Of a stretch of 64,000 nt of DNA, positions 32,310-41,300 are shown piece by piece. The DNA is from an uncultured Eubacteriales bacterium (GTDB lineage Bacteria; Bacillota; Clostridia; Oscillospirales; Oscillospiraceae). The translations under genes were made by a program, and so were the position numbers. The notes beneath the pieces are model-generated. The model was not told the DNA's origin, did not search any database, and was given only the letters and a program-made list of their open reading frames with translations. Within the stretch, counting starts at the first letter, position 1; each line of letters starts with the position of its first letter. The stretch covers positions 62,001 through 126,000 of the forward strand of contig URXW01000001.1 in the NCBI GenBank assembly GCA_900551995.1. Direction: 5' to 3'.

Positions 32310-32354
32310 GAACGAAGTGGATTGTACTACATTTTGGTACAATCCACTTCGTTC
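32310..32354. repeat. Perfect 18-bp inverted repeat in the ICE leader
   Basis: GAACGAAGTGGATTGTAC (32310-32327) and GTACAATCCACTTCGTTC (32337-32354) are exact inverted repeats around the 9-nt loop TACATTTTG. No T run follows on either strand, so it is not a typical terminator. AT-rich DNA lies next to it at 32355-32400. It could be an operator, an antiterminator-type RNA structure or a recombination-related site. Confidence 0.7.
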
Positions 32355-32511
32355 ACAAAAAATTAACAAAATATTTTTTGGAGAACACGAATTATTTCCG
32401 TATTTTCACCTCGAAAGCGGGCTGAAAAGCGCCGGGATTTAGTTCAAGTCCTCACCCCATAGGGGAAAGGCCGGATGATATCTTTTTCTTGTGCAGTAAA
32501 ATTTGGACACG

Positions 32512-32547
32512 AAAAAAGCCCGGAAACCGCATGGTTCCGGGCTTTTT
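32512..32547 (-). terminator. Intrinsic terminator of the tRNA operon (bidirectional)
   Basis: A 13-bp stem (32513-32525 with 32535-32547) has A-runs and T-runs on its two sides, so it can work in both directions. It lies 30 bp downstream of tRNA-fMet. It also marks the chromosomal side of the ICE boundary region; 32355-32511 contains no gene that I can support. Confidence 0.88.
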
Positions 32548-32577
32548 CGGTGCGATATCTTTTTTGGTCGCACAATG

Positions 32578-32653
<76 letters not shown>

Positions 32654-32678
32654 ATATTTAATTGCACCGCTGTACCGG

Positions 32679-32764
32679 TGGTGCCGGTGACCGGACTCGA
32701 ACCGGTACGGCATTGCTGCCGGGAGATTTTAAGTCTCCTGTGTCTACCATTCCACCACACCGGC
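32679..32764 (-). tRNA. tRNA-Leu (anticodon UAA)
   Basis: An 86-nt tRNA with a class II variable arm and encoded CCA (32679-32681). The acceptor stem GCCGGTG pairs with CACCGGC; the anticodon loop CTTAAAA reads UAA; the T-loop is TTCGAGT. It is 25 bp upstream of tRNA-fMet in the same transcript. Confidence 0.96.
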
Positions 32765-32780
32765 GGATTCGGCAAGAATT

Positions 32781-32809
32781 AGGATACCACACTTCCCTCC
32801 GCGTGTCAA
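32781..32809 (-). promoter_or_regulatory. Promoter of the tRNA-Leu/tRNA-fMet operon
   Basis: On the minus strand TTGACA (32804-32809) and TATCCT (32781-32786) are separated by 17 bp, a near-consensus sigma-A promoter ending 17 bp before the tRNA-Leu 5' end. Confidence 0.85.
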
Positions 32810-32835
32810 CCCCTTTCCCCGATTTTTCCGCCCCC

Positions 32836-32869
32836 AAGCCAAAGACCGGCTCCCGCCGGTCTTTGGCTT
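32836..32869 (-). terminator. Hairpin after the efflux operon
   Basis: A perfect 14-bp stem (32836-32849 with 32856-32869) lies 10 bp after the permease stop. The T run is on the plus-strand side (TTTT), so the direction of termination is not clear, but placement favours ending the minus-strand efflux operon. Confidence 0.65.
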
Positions 32870-32878
32870 TTGTCCCGC

Positions 32879-34133
32879 TTATTCTCTCCGCAACGCCTCG
32901 ATGGGGTTCAGCTTCGACGCCTTCATGGCGGGCACCAGCCCGAACACAACGCCGATGACCATGGAGAACGCCACGGCGATGATACACGCCGGTACGCTGA
33001 TGGCAACGGGCGTCCCCATAACGTGTGACATCATCTCCGCCAGCGCAATACCGCTGGCAACGCCCAAAATGCCGCCCATGCTGGTCAGCACCGCCGCCTC
33101 CGTCAGAAACTGCCACAGTATCCGGCTCTGCTGCGCGCCGATGGCGATTTTCAAGCCGATCTCCCGCGTCCGCTCCGTCACCGACACCAGCATAATGTTC
33201 ATCACGCCGATACCGCCCACCACCAGCGAGATGGCGGCGATCCAGATCAGCTGCTTGTTGGTGCTCTCCGACAGGCTCTGCAAGTCGCTGGCCTGCTGCA
33301 GCAGATCCTTGGACTGGTACTTATACTTCGTCGTCCGCATGACGTTTTCGTTGAGATACTTCGCCACGCTGTCGCCTGCGGTGGTCATGTCGTTGGTGCT
33401 GGTGGCGCGCACCGCCGCGTACTGCGGCTCGTCGTACCGATACGGCACCGACCAGCACACATCCGGGATAAACACCGTTCCCGCCGTGCCGCCGGCGTAC
33501 ATCTGATAATCCTTAAAGCTGTTGATCACGGGCCCCGAGCTGCTCCGGGCAGACACCACGCCCACCACGGTGAACGGCATCCCGTTGATCTCGATGGTGC
33601 CGCCGATGGGGTTCTCCCCCTGGAACAGCGACTTTGCCGACTTCGCGTCGATCAGAGCCACATTCCGCCGGTTCTCATAGTCCGCCGCCAGAAAGCTCCT
33701 GCCGTAGTTCACCGTATAATCCACCGCCGACAGGTAGTGGTCGTCCACGCCGTACAGCGACCCGCTGAACGCCGTATTGCCCACATACACGTTGTCGCAC
33801 CACTCCCGTGCATGGTACATACCCACCAGCGACACGCCGTTCAGCTTCTCCATCTCGTCCCGCATCTCCCGCGACACCGTGTCGATGCCCTCCGGCAGCG
33901 CGGAGTAATTCATGTCGAAGTAATTCTGGCTGTCCGCTGCCTCGATCGTCACCCGCACCACGTTGTTTCCCGCGCCGATCAGGTTCTGCTTGATCTGCTC
34001 GTTGGTGCCCTGAATGGTGGACACGATGGTGATGATCGCGGCGATACCGATAATAATGCCCAGCATGGTCAGAAACGACCGCAGCTTGTGGCTCCACACG
34101 CCCTGAAAGGCGAGATTCACATTTTCCAACATA
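32879..34133 (-). CDS. MacB-like ABC transporter permease
   Basis: A 417-residue permease from ATG 34133 (MLENVNLAFQGVWSHKLRSF); the frame extends to 34234 without a binding site. One N-terminal membrane helix (FLTMLGIIIGIAAIITIV), a large extracellular domain, then three C-terminal helices including GGIGVMNIMLVSVTERTREI and VIGVVFGLVPAMKASKLNPI. This is the MacB/FtsX fold of mechanotransmission-type ABC exporters. It is the last gene of a four-gene operon with an ATPase and two adaptors. Substrates could be antimicrobial peptides, lipids or toxins; the sequence does not say which. Confidence 0.88.
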
Positions 34134-34145
34134 TCTCCCGCCTCC

Positions 34146-35930
34146 TTACACGCCGTAGTTATACAGCTGATCCGCGGTGGCCTCCTTGGTCTGTGCCCCC
34201 TCCACCACGTCGCGCCCATAGGGGAACGCCACATAGTCGTCGATGGTCAGCCCGCCCCGGATCTGCGTATAGCTTCCCCACAGATCCCTGCCGGTCTGCA
34301 CCCACCGCTGCTCCAGCCTGCCGTCCTCGTTCCGCACCATCACGTAGCTCTTGCCGTTGTCCTCCCGGATGAACATGCTCTGCAAATACAGTGAGCTCCC
34401 CGTCTGCTGCTGGGTGGACACCTTCTGGTACTGAATATCCACATAATCGTTCGGCTCCAGATTGGCGTCCTCCTCCACGAATATCTTGAAGGGATAGTAC
34501 GACGCGTTCCTGTTTCCGTCGCCCCAGTTGTTGCTGTTCTGCGTGGGATAGTCGTCGATAGACACGATCTTCCCCTCGCAGAACGCCCCGGTGCGCCAGC
34601 TGCTGATCTGCACCGTGTCCCCCACCTTCACGCTGCCCAGATCCATCTCGCTGAGCGTCCCGCTGACGTAGTACCCGCCGCCGCCGGACAGCTCCACCAC
34701 CGCCTCGCTGTTGTTATACGCCTCCGTGGCGTCCCGGACGGTCTTCACCGTCCCGCTGAACTCCGCGTACACGTTGCCGTCGCCCAGCTCCCTCAGCTTC
34801 TTGTCGAGATCCAGCTTCGCCAGCTTGTTGCTGATCTCCGTCTCCTTGATCTCCTGGGTTTTCGCGGCGACGGCCTTGTTCAGCTCCTCCAGGCTCATGG
34901 ACGCTGCCACCAGCTCCTGTGCGTAGGCGATCTTCTTCTCCAGCTTGGTGATCTCCTCGCTGTCCTCGTAGGTACGCCCCTTGTCCTCATACGCCGGCAG
35001 GTCTGTCACCAGCTGCACGTCCTGTGACACCTTGTAGTCGTCCGCGCCGGTGCCCTTTTCGTACTTCTCCGTCACCCGCACGCCCCAGCTGGCCTCCACG
35101 CCGCCGCCCACCTTGTCTCCGGCGCGCTTCACCAGCACGATATTCGTCACGACCTCCGGCGTTTTCGCGTCTGCCCGCAGCCGTCCGCCGAAGGTCGTCC
35201 CCAGCAGACGCTCCGCCGACAGCACGGAGTTCGCCGTCCACGCGTAGTAGTATACGTTATGGCTGCTCCCGTCGTCGTCCTTTATGGTCACCATGGACAG
35301 CTCCTTCTCCGTCACCACCGCATCTGGGTCGTAGGGATGGCTGGAATCCTTGTCGTACTTCTCCTTCAGCTCCGCCAGCTGCTTTTCCAGCTTCGCCAGC
35401 TCCGCCTCCAGCTGCTCCTTGTTCTCCGCCTTTTTCAGCAGCTCCAGCTGCCCCTTCGCCGCCTCCAGATTGGCGACCGCTCTGTCGTAGGCGACCTTCG
35501 CCTTCTCCACCGTGGCCTCCGTCAGCGTGGAGTCATAGCTCACCAGCGGGTCGCCCTTCCGTACCTCGTCCCCCTCCTTGACCCAGACCTTTGTGACCGT
35601 CTGGCTCTGGGATATGAATATCTTCTGCAATTTATCCGTCGTCACCATGCCGCTGGTGTTGGAGCTGTCACCCCAGTAGTCGGTCATGGCGAAATCGCCC
35701 ACAGCGTACACGTTCACGTCCCCCCGCTGGGCGTTCCGTGCGATGGTCAGCCCGCCCCACACCGCGCCGCAGCCCGCCGCCACGCAGGCAGCGATGATCA
35801 GCGTCTTTTTCAGCCTCTTGCCCACGTGCAGCTTCTCGCCCACGCGCAGCCTTCCGCCCAAATGCAGTCTCTCCCGGAGGGAGGGCTTCTTCTCCGCCCC
35901 CTGCTTCTCCATCCTCTTCTTATCATCCAT
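34146..35930 (-). CDS. HlyD-like efflux adaptor with long coiled coil
   Basis: A 594-residue membrane fusion protein. ATG 35930 (MDDKKRMEK) has GGGAGG eight bases upstream. A basic cytoplasmic head with repeats (RLRVGEKLHVGKRL) leads to one membrane helix (TLIIAACVAAGCGAVWGGL). A biotinyl-lipoyl-type half-motif (KVWVKEGDEVRKGDPLVSYD) and a coiled coil of about 60 residues follow. A large insert (about residues 220-310) separates this from a second short coiled coil. The second lipoyl half and barrel domains complete the protein. It links the ABC pump to the cell surface. Confidence 0.82.
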   Translation of the reverse strand: MDDKKRMEKQGAEKKPSLRERLHLGGRLRVGEKLHVGKRLKKTLIIAACVAAGCGAVWGGLTIARNAQRGDVNVYAVGDFAMTDYWGDSSNTSGMVTTDKLQKIFISQSQTVTKVWVKEGDEVRKGDPLVSYDSTLTEATVEKAKVAYDRAVANLEAAKGQLELLKKAENKEQLEAELAKLEKQLAELKEKYDKDSSHPYDPDAVVTEKELSMVTIKDDDGSSHNVYYYAWTANSVLSAERLLGTTFGGRLRADAKTPEVVTNIVLVKRAGDKVGGGVEASWGVRVTEKYEKGTGADDYKVSQDVQLVTDLPAYEDKGRTYEDSEEITKLEKKIAYAQELVAASMSLEELNKAVAAKTQEIKETEISNKLAKLDLDKKLRELGDGNVYAEFSGTVKTVRDATEAYNNSEAVVELSGGGGYYVSGTLSEMDLGSVKVGDTVQISSWRTGAFCEGKIVSIDDYPTQNSNNWGDGNRNASYYPFKIFVEEDANLEPNDYVDIQYQKVSTQQQTGSSLYLQSMFIREDNGKSYVMVRNEDGRLEQRWVQTGRDLWGSYTQIRGGLTIDDYVAFPYGRDVVEGAQTKEATADQLYNYGV

Positions 35931-36603
35931 TGTCGTCACCTCCCGACAGCACGCCGTCCCGAATGGTCATGACCTTGGCGGCGTGGTTGGCGATGGAGCG
36001 GTCATGGGTGATCATAATAATGGTGGAGCCGCTCTCGTGCAGCTGCTGGAACAGCTCCATCACCGCCGCGCCGCTTGCGCTGTCCAGCGCGCCTGTTGGC
36101 TCGTCGGCAAGCAGCAGCTTCGGCTTACCCACAATGGCGCGTGCGATGGCAACGCGCTGGCACTGTCCGCCGGACAGCTGGTCAGGGCGGTGCTCCACCC
36201 GGTCGGAAAGCCCCACCGTCTCCAGTGCGGCGCGGGCGCGCTCCAGCCGCTCCGCCTTCTTCACGTTGCCGTACAGCAGTGGCAGTGCCACATTCTCCAC
36301 CGCCGTCAGCTTCGGCAGCAGGTTGAAGCTCTGGAACACGAAGCCCAGCTCCTTGTTCCGCACCTCCGCCAGCTGGTTGCCGCTGCACTTGGTCACGTCC
36401 CGCCCGCCCAGCAGATAGCTTCCGCTGGTGGGCACATCCAGGCACCCGATCAAATTCATCAGCGTGGTCTTTCCGCTGCCGGAGGGGCCCATAATGGCGA
36501 GGTACTCCCCCTCCTTCACGTCCAGATTCACGTTTTTCAGGATATGTGCCACGGACTTCCCCATGGGATAGTCCTTGCATATATCGCGCATTTCCAAAAT
36601 CAT
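35923..36603 (-). CDS. MacB/LolD-type ABC transporter ATPase
   Basis: A 226-residue ATPase with Walker A (GPSGSGKTTLMN, near residue 39), Q-loop (FVFQSFNLLPKL), signature (LSGGQCQRVAIARA, near 140) and Walker B (LLLADEPTGALDS). The spacing and the GALD motif are those of the MacB/LolD/FtsE family. It is followed by the HlyD-like adaptor with an 8-bp overlap and starts 3 bp after the other adaptor's stop, so all four proteins are made together. Confidence 0.93.
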   Translation of the reverse strand: MILEMRDICKDYPMGKSVAHILKNVNLDVKEGEYLAIMGPSGSGKTTLMNLIGCLDVPTSGSYLLGGRDVTKCSGNQLAEVRNKELGFVFQSFNLLPKLTAVENVALPLLYGNVKKAERLERARAALETVGLSDRVEHRPDQLSGGQCQRVAIARAIVGKPKLLLADEPTGALDSASGAAVMELFQQLHESGSTIIMITHDRSIANHAAKVMTIRDGVLSGGDDNG

Positions 36604-36605
36604 GC

Positions 36606-37943
36606 TCAGCCCTCCATCGGCGGAATGATCGCCGGCGCGGAGGCGGCCGCGCCGCCGGGAATCACGGCTGCGGTGCCGCCGTCGTCCGTGACGGTGTCGT
36701 TCTCAGCGGGCATATCGCCGCCGTCCATGCCGTCCATGCTGCCCGTACCGTCCGTGTCAACCTTGCCGTCCATATCTCCCGTGCTGCCGCCTGCGCTGGG
36801 GTCAAAGGTGGCGTCGTCATAGGTGATGCACGTCATGCCCGCCTTCAGGCTGTCGTCGGGATAGGCGATGTAGTCCTCCGCCGTCAGCCCGCTCAGCACG
36901 GGGTACGTGTCGTTCTCCCCGTTGTATTCGCCCAGCTTCAGGCTGCGCTTCTCCAGCTTGCCCTTGCTGCTCTGGGCCCACACCCACGGATTCCCCTCCG
37001 CGTCGTTGACGAAGTAGGACGGCAGGTTGATGGCGTTCTTCTCCGCCTCGTCCTCCTGGCCCACGTCCGGCTCTATGTACACGTGCTGTCCCATGAGCAG
37101 CCCCTCGCCGCCGCCGTCCAGCGTCACGTAGAAGGGATACCTGCTGGACATGGCGGTGTCGCTGTCGCCGTAGTCACTGCGGCTCTGCTGGGCGTTGTTC
37201 CAGTCGATGGAGTCGATGGTGCCCTTCCACGTCTGGTCACTGACCCGGGAGCGGATCACCACCGCCGTCCCCTCCGTCAGCACACCGGCGTTGTTCTCGT
37301 TCACGTAGCCCTTGATGCGGCAGCCCCCCGTCTCCACAATGGTCATAAAGGGCAGGGGATTGCCGCTGTTGTCCGTGCCGCCGCCTGCGTTCAGAGCCTG
37401 CACCTCACCGTCCACCGGCGAGGTGACGGTGGCGTTCTTCATGCCGTTGCGGTATTTCTCGATGTCCTTATTCTTGGTGGCGATGCTGGCGTTGGTGGTC
37501 AGAATGTCCGCCTTCCGCTCCCGCACGTCCAGGGCGTACTGCCGCTTCAGATCCTGGTCATACGTCTCGTCCATCAGCTTCTGCGCGCTCTCCAGATCCG
37601 CCTGCTGGTCTGCCAGCTTCGCCTTCAGCTGCTCCAGCTCCAGCTCCGCCATCTCCAGATTCGTCCGTATCTCGCTGAGGTCGTAGGTCAGCAGCACGTC
37701 CCCCGCCTTCACCTTGTCCCCCACCTTGACCTTGATGGCGTCCACGGTCATGGATTCGTCCTTTTTGATGGTCGTCTCCCCCAGCGGGCTGACGATCCCG
37801 GCGAACCGGTCGGCAAGCCCCACGGAGCCCAGCCCGCACACCATGGACACGGACTGGACGGACGCCTCGCCCTCCGCCGCGCCGCACCCTGCGGCGCAGC
37901 CCAACAGCATGACCAACGCCAGCACAAAAGCAGCTTTCTTCAT
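36606..37943 (-). CDS. Lipoprotein HlyD-like efflux adaptor
   Basis: A 445-residue exported protein starting at ATG 37943 behind AAAAGGAG. The signal peptide ends in a lipobox (LLGCAAGCG), so it is probably a lipoprotein. It has a lipoyl half (VKVGDKVKAGDVLLTYDLSE), a coiled coil (residues about 85-150), the second half (ATVTSPVDGEVQALNAG) and barrel domains. The last 70 residues are rich in Gly, Asp and Met. It is the first gene of the efflux operon and differs from the second adaptor in anchoring mode. Confidence 0.82.
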   Translation of the reverse strand: MKKAAFVLALVMLLGCAAGCGAAEGEASVQSVSMVCGLGSVGLADRFAGIVSPLGETTIKKDESMTVDAIKVKVGDKVKAGDVLLTYDLSEIRTNLEMAELELEQLKAKLADQQADLESAQKLMDETYDQDLKRQYALDVRERKADILTTNASIATKNKDIEKYRNGMKNATVTSPVDGEVQALNAGGGTDNSGNPLPFMTIVETGGCRIKGYVNENNAGVLTEGTAVVIRSRVSDQTWKGTIDSIDWNNAQQSRSDYGDSDTAMSSRYPFYVTLDGGGEGLLMGQHVYIEPDVGQEDEAEKNAINLPSYFVNDAEGNPWVWAQSSKGKLEKRSLKLGEYNGENDTYPVLSGLTAEDYIAYPDDSLKAGMTCITYDDATFDPSAGGSTGDMDGKVDTDGTGSMDGMDGGDMPAENDTVTDDGGTAAVIPGGAAASAPAIIPPMEG

Positions 37944-38391
37944 CGTTTTATCTCCTTTTCTTACCCACTGCCTCGGTGGGGAACTTTTCTCACCCCGCCG
38001 CCGGGAGAGTCCCCTCCCCCGCCGCGGGAAATTTCTACCTACTGGTTTAGACGGCATGATCGTTTTTTCCGTTCCGTCCTCTTTCACGATTTTCTCAGGG
38101 TTTCCGTCATTTCGCATCTCCGTCCCATTTTTCGCCACGTCGCCGAGTCTGTCTTATCATACCATGCCACCCGGCCCCAAATTGTGAACACACTATGAAC
38201 GCCCCCTTAAGACCTGTATAATCTTCTGCGTCAAATCGGTGCCAAAACGACCCGGAAATATTGACAGGCACCCCCCACGCGTCCTATTATTATGGTATAT
38301 GCCGTGTGCAAGTTGAACATCAACCGTATATACAGGTATATTTTCTATTGGACACACCCCATGTCTGCTGACGCCCACAGGAGGGAAAACC
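37944..38391. promoter_or_regulatory. Divergent promoter region
   Basis: A 448-bp gap between the efflux operon and the 1581-residue gene, without a supported ORF. For the plus strand, TTGACA (38261-38266) and TATTAT (38285-38290) have an 18-bp spacer and lie about 100 bp before the gene. For the minus strand, TGG plus TATGAT (38156-38161, complement) is an extended -10 candidate that would give a leader of about 200 nt for the efflux operon. The stretch 37990-38040 is GC-rich with hairpin potential, possibly part of that leader. Confidence 0.65.
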
Positions 38392-41300
38392 ATGAATAAA
38401 AAACGCATCCGCCAGATGGATCTACTGCTGCGCCGCCGCCTTTCCGACCGTCCCGCCTCGGACTTTTCTCTGCTCCAGCAGGTGGAAACGGAGGGCTATA
38501 TGCAGCGTTTCACCTGCCTTTTCAACGGCTCCCGCCTGCGCTGCGCCGACGTTCTTTCCCTCCTCCGCCCGGACTTGGAAGCCTTGTGCCCCAACGGCTC
38601 CGGGGAACCGGAGGGCGGCTGGGCGGCGTATACCTACGACTATGCCCGCCGCCTCCTCTTCCCGGAAAAGTCCCCGCCGTCGGACGTTTTCGCCCCCGGC
38701 GCGGTGTTCTTTCTCTCCGTGCTGCAGGTGCTCTTCACCGCCGAGGGGGAGCTTCTTCCCCACGACCCCCTCTGGACCTTCGACTTTCTCTCCGAGGAGG
38801 AGCTTTCCGCCTCCCCCTCCGCCAATTCCTACGCCCGTTTCCTCCGTCTCTGGAAGCGCGAATTTATCTATGAGCTCATGCGTTTGGGGCTGGAAGTAAC
38901 GCCCTATCGCACACTTGAGCACATCGCCGGCGTCCATCACATCGCCGTCACCGCCGCCCGCGCTTTGCGCGAAAGCCTTGTGCCCGTTGATGTTGCGCTG
39001 GTTTCCGGTGCGGCGGCGGGGCACGATCTGGGCAAATTCGGCTGCCGCCCCGGCGAGCGGGTGCCCTACCTCCATTATTACTACACCGACCTGTGGTTCC
39101 GCCGCCGGCGCATCACCGACATCGGGCACATCGCCGCCAACCACTCCGTCTGGGATCTGGAGCCGGACTACCTGTCCGCCGAGGCGTTGCTGCTGATCTA
39201 CGCCGACTTCCGGGTGAAGCAGCTGCGAGACGGCGACGGGCGGGAGATCACCCGCGTATCCACACTGGCAGAAGCGTTTCAGGTGATTTTGGACAAGCTG
39301 GACGACGTGGACGGCGAGAAGAAAAAACGCTATATGCGCGTGTACGCCCGGCTGGAGGATCTGGAGCAGTACATGATCAGCCGGGGCGTGGACGTGACCA
39401 TGTCCGGCGGCAACACCGCGCCGCTGCCGGAGAAGCACACCGCCCTGATGACCGACGACGAAGCTCTCCACGCCCTGACGCTGCGGTGCGTGGAGCACAA
39501 CATGACGCTGATGCACCGCCTCACCGACCAGCGCAGCTTTGCGCGGCTGCTGGAGGAGGCGCGGGGCGAGACGGACTGGCGGCGGCTGCGGGCATATCTG
39601 GCGGTGTTCGAGTCCTACTCTTTGTATCTGCACATCCCCCAGAAGGTACAGACGCTGACCTTTTTATACGAGCTGCTCATGCACCGGGAGGGCGACATCC
39701 GCCGGCAGGCGGCGGCTCTGCTGGGCGAGATCATCGCCGGGTTCCACGCCGGGTACGCCAAGGAGCGTCCGGAGGACAGCCGCCCCGACCCCCGCGCCAT
39801 CACCGACGTGGAGCAGTGGAGGCTGTATCTGGACAAGATCCTCTACCCCGACCACAAGCTGATGCCCCAGCACCGGCGGTGGATCGGCTATACACTGAAA
39901 TTCGCCGTAGGCTCCCTGCTGAGTCACTGCCCCGGCAGGGAGGAGCGGTTCCTCGCGCCGGTGTTCGCCTACTACCGCCGCCCGGAGACGCTGGACGACT
40001 ACACGGCGTTCCAGCTGCTGGACACCGCCGGCGCGCTGCCGGACGAGGCGTACAGTGCGCGGCGGGCGCGAGAGATGGTGAGCTTCGCCGCCGTCCTGTC
40101 CCGGCGGGAGGAGCTGACCGTGCGGATGGCGGCGGTGCTGCTGCTGGAGCGGCTGTACCGCCTGTACCCCGGCGACGAAAGGCCGCTGCGGGTGGTGGAG
40201 GCGGTGCCCTGTGAGGACAGCGGCACGCTGCGGTATCTGAAGCAGGACATCCTCGCCAAAGGGGACGCGCTGCTGCTGCCGGAGGACGTGGTGTCGGAGA
40301 TATTTCTGGACAACCTCAAGACCGCTACGCCGTGGATCACCAAGCAGGCGAATTTGCAGCTGCTGACGGACTTCGCCCGCAGCGGGCGAAGCCCCGCCCT
40401 GCACATCGCCACCCATCTCTCCAATCTTATCAAGGTCAGCGACCGGGTGACGGTACGCCACAGCGCGGGCAACGCGCTGCTGTCGCTGGCACCGCGGCTC
40501 ACCGCCGACCAGCGGAACGAGGTGGCGGTGGAGCTGTGCCGGGGGCTGGAGCTGGGACAGCAGGAATTCACCAAGTATATCCCCGACTATCTGGGGCGGT
40601 TCGCCCTGTGGCTGCCGCCGGCGGAGCTGGACGAGGTGCTGAACGACTTACAGGTGAACCTCAGCTCCTCCGACAGCCGGGTGACCGCCTCGGTGCTGGA
40701 CACCGTGGGCGTGATCTACGAGGAGTACGACGCGTACCGCGCCCGGTTCCCGGAGACGGACGTGGCGTACCGCCGCCGCCGGGAGCGGCTGCTGGGGCTG
40801 CTGATGCGGGGACTGAGCGGTATTGACGGTGCCACGCGGCAGGAGTCGCTGTACGTGCTGGGGCGGCGGGTGTTCGGCTCCGGGCAGTTGGGGCGGCACG
40901 AGAAGCACCGCGCCTTTATGCTCACCGAGCGGAAGCTGCTGTCGGCACAGGACGAGTTCTCCGGCGAGGGGCTGACGTTCTATTACCGCGCCTTCATGCT
41001 GGGGAAGCTGTACCGATTCCTCACGGAAGAGCGGCTGTTCCACGGGGGCTTTGACTTCGGAGAGCCGCGCCCGGTGGCGTTCTTCCCCGGCACCTTCGAC
41101 CCCTTCACCCTGTCCCACAAGGGCATCGTCAACGCCATACGGGATCTGGGCTTCGAGGTGATGCTCGCCATCGACGAGTTCTCGTGGTCGAAGAAAACAC
41201 AGCCCTACCGGCTGCGGCGGCGGATCGCCGCCATGTCGGTGGCGGACGTGTTCCATGTGAGTATTTTCCCGGAGGATTTCCCGGTGAATATCGCCAATCC

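Larger units (their letters stand above)
1..32460 (-). mobile_element. Integrative conjugative element (partial, right part)
   Basis: All genes from the left edge to 32221 lie on the minus strand, are tightly packed and often overlap by 4 bp. They include a MobP3-type relaxase, VirB4, VirB6-, VirB3- and VirB2-like proteins, an NlpC/P60 enzyme, a full Tad pilus set, ArdA-like anti-restriction proteins and two DNA methyltransferases. This is typical of clostridial ICEs. The right boundary must fall between the last ICE gene (32221) and the tRNA terminator (32512); I place it near 32460 only as an estimate. The left end, coupling protein and integrase are not in the window. No antibiotic resistance cargo is seen. 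Confidence 0.85.

Noticed and set aside
1..32460. Integrase, transposase or resistance cargo in the ICE
   Set aside because: I looked for tyrosine or serine recombinase motifs, DDE enzymes and common resistance genes in both strands and saw none. The integrase is probably left of the window.
32355..32511. tRNA gene in the gap between the ICE leader and the tRNA terminator
   Set aside because: A T-loop-like string is present, but no acceptor, D or anticodon arm can be built around it.
36546..38198. 550-codon plus-strand ORF across the lipoprotein adaptor gene
   Set aside because: Antisense of an adaptor with signal peptide, lipobox and domains; no binding site for the plus-strand frame.
37944..38391. 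71-codon minus-strand ORF at 38193-38408
   Set aside because: It overlaps the plus-strand promoter and start of the large fusion gene, lacks a ribosome binding site and shows no recognisable features.
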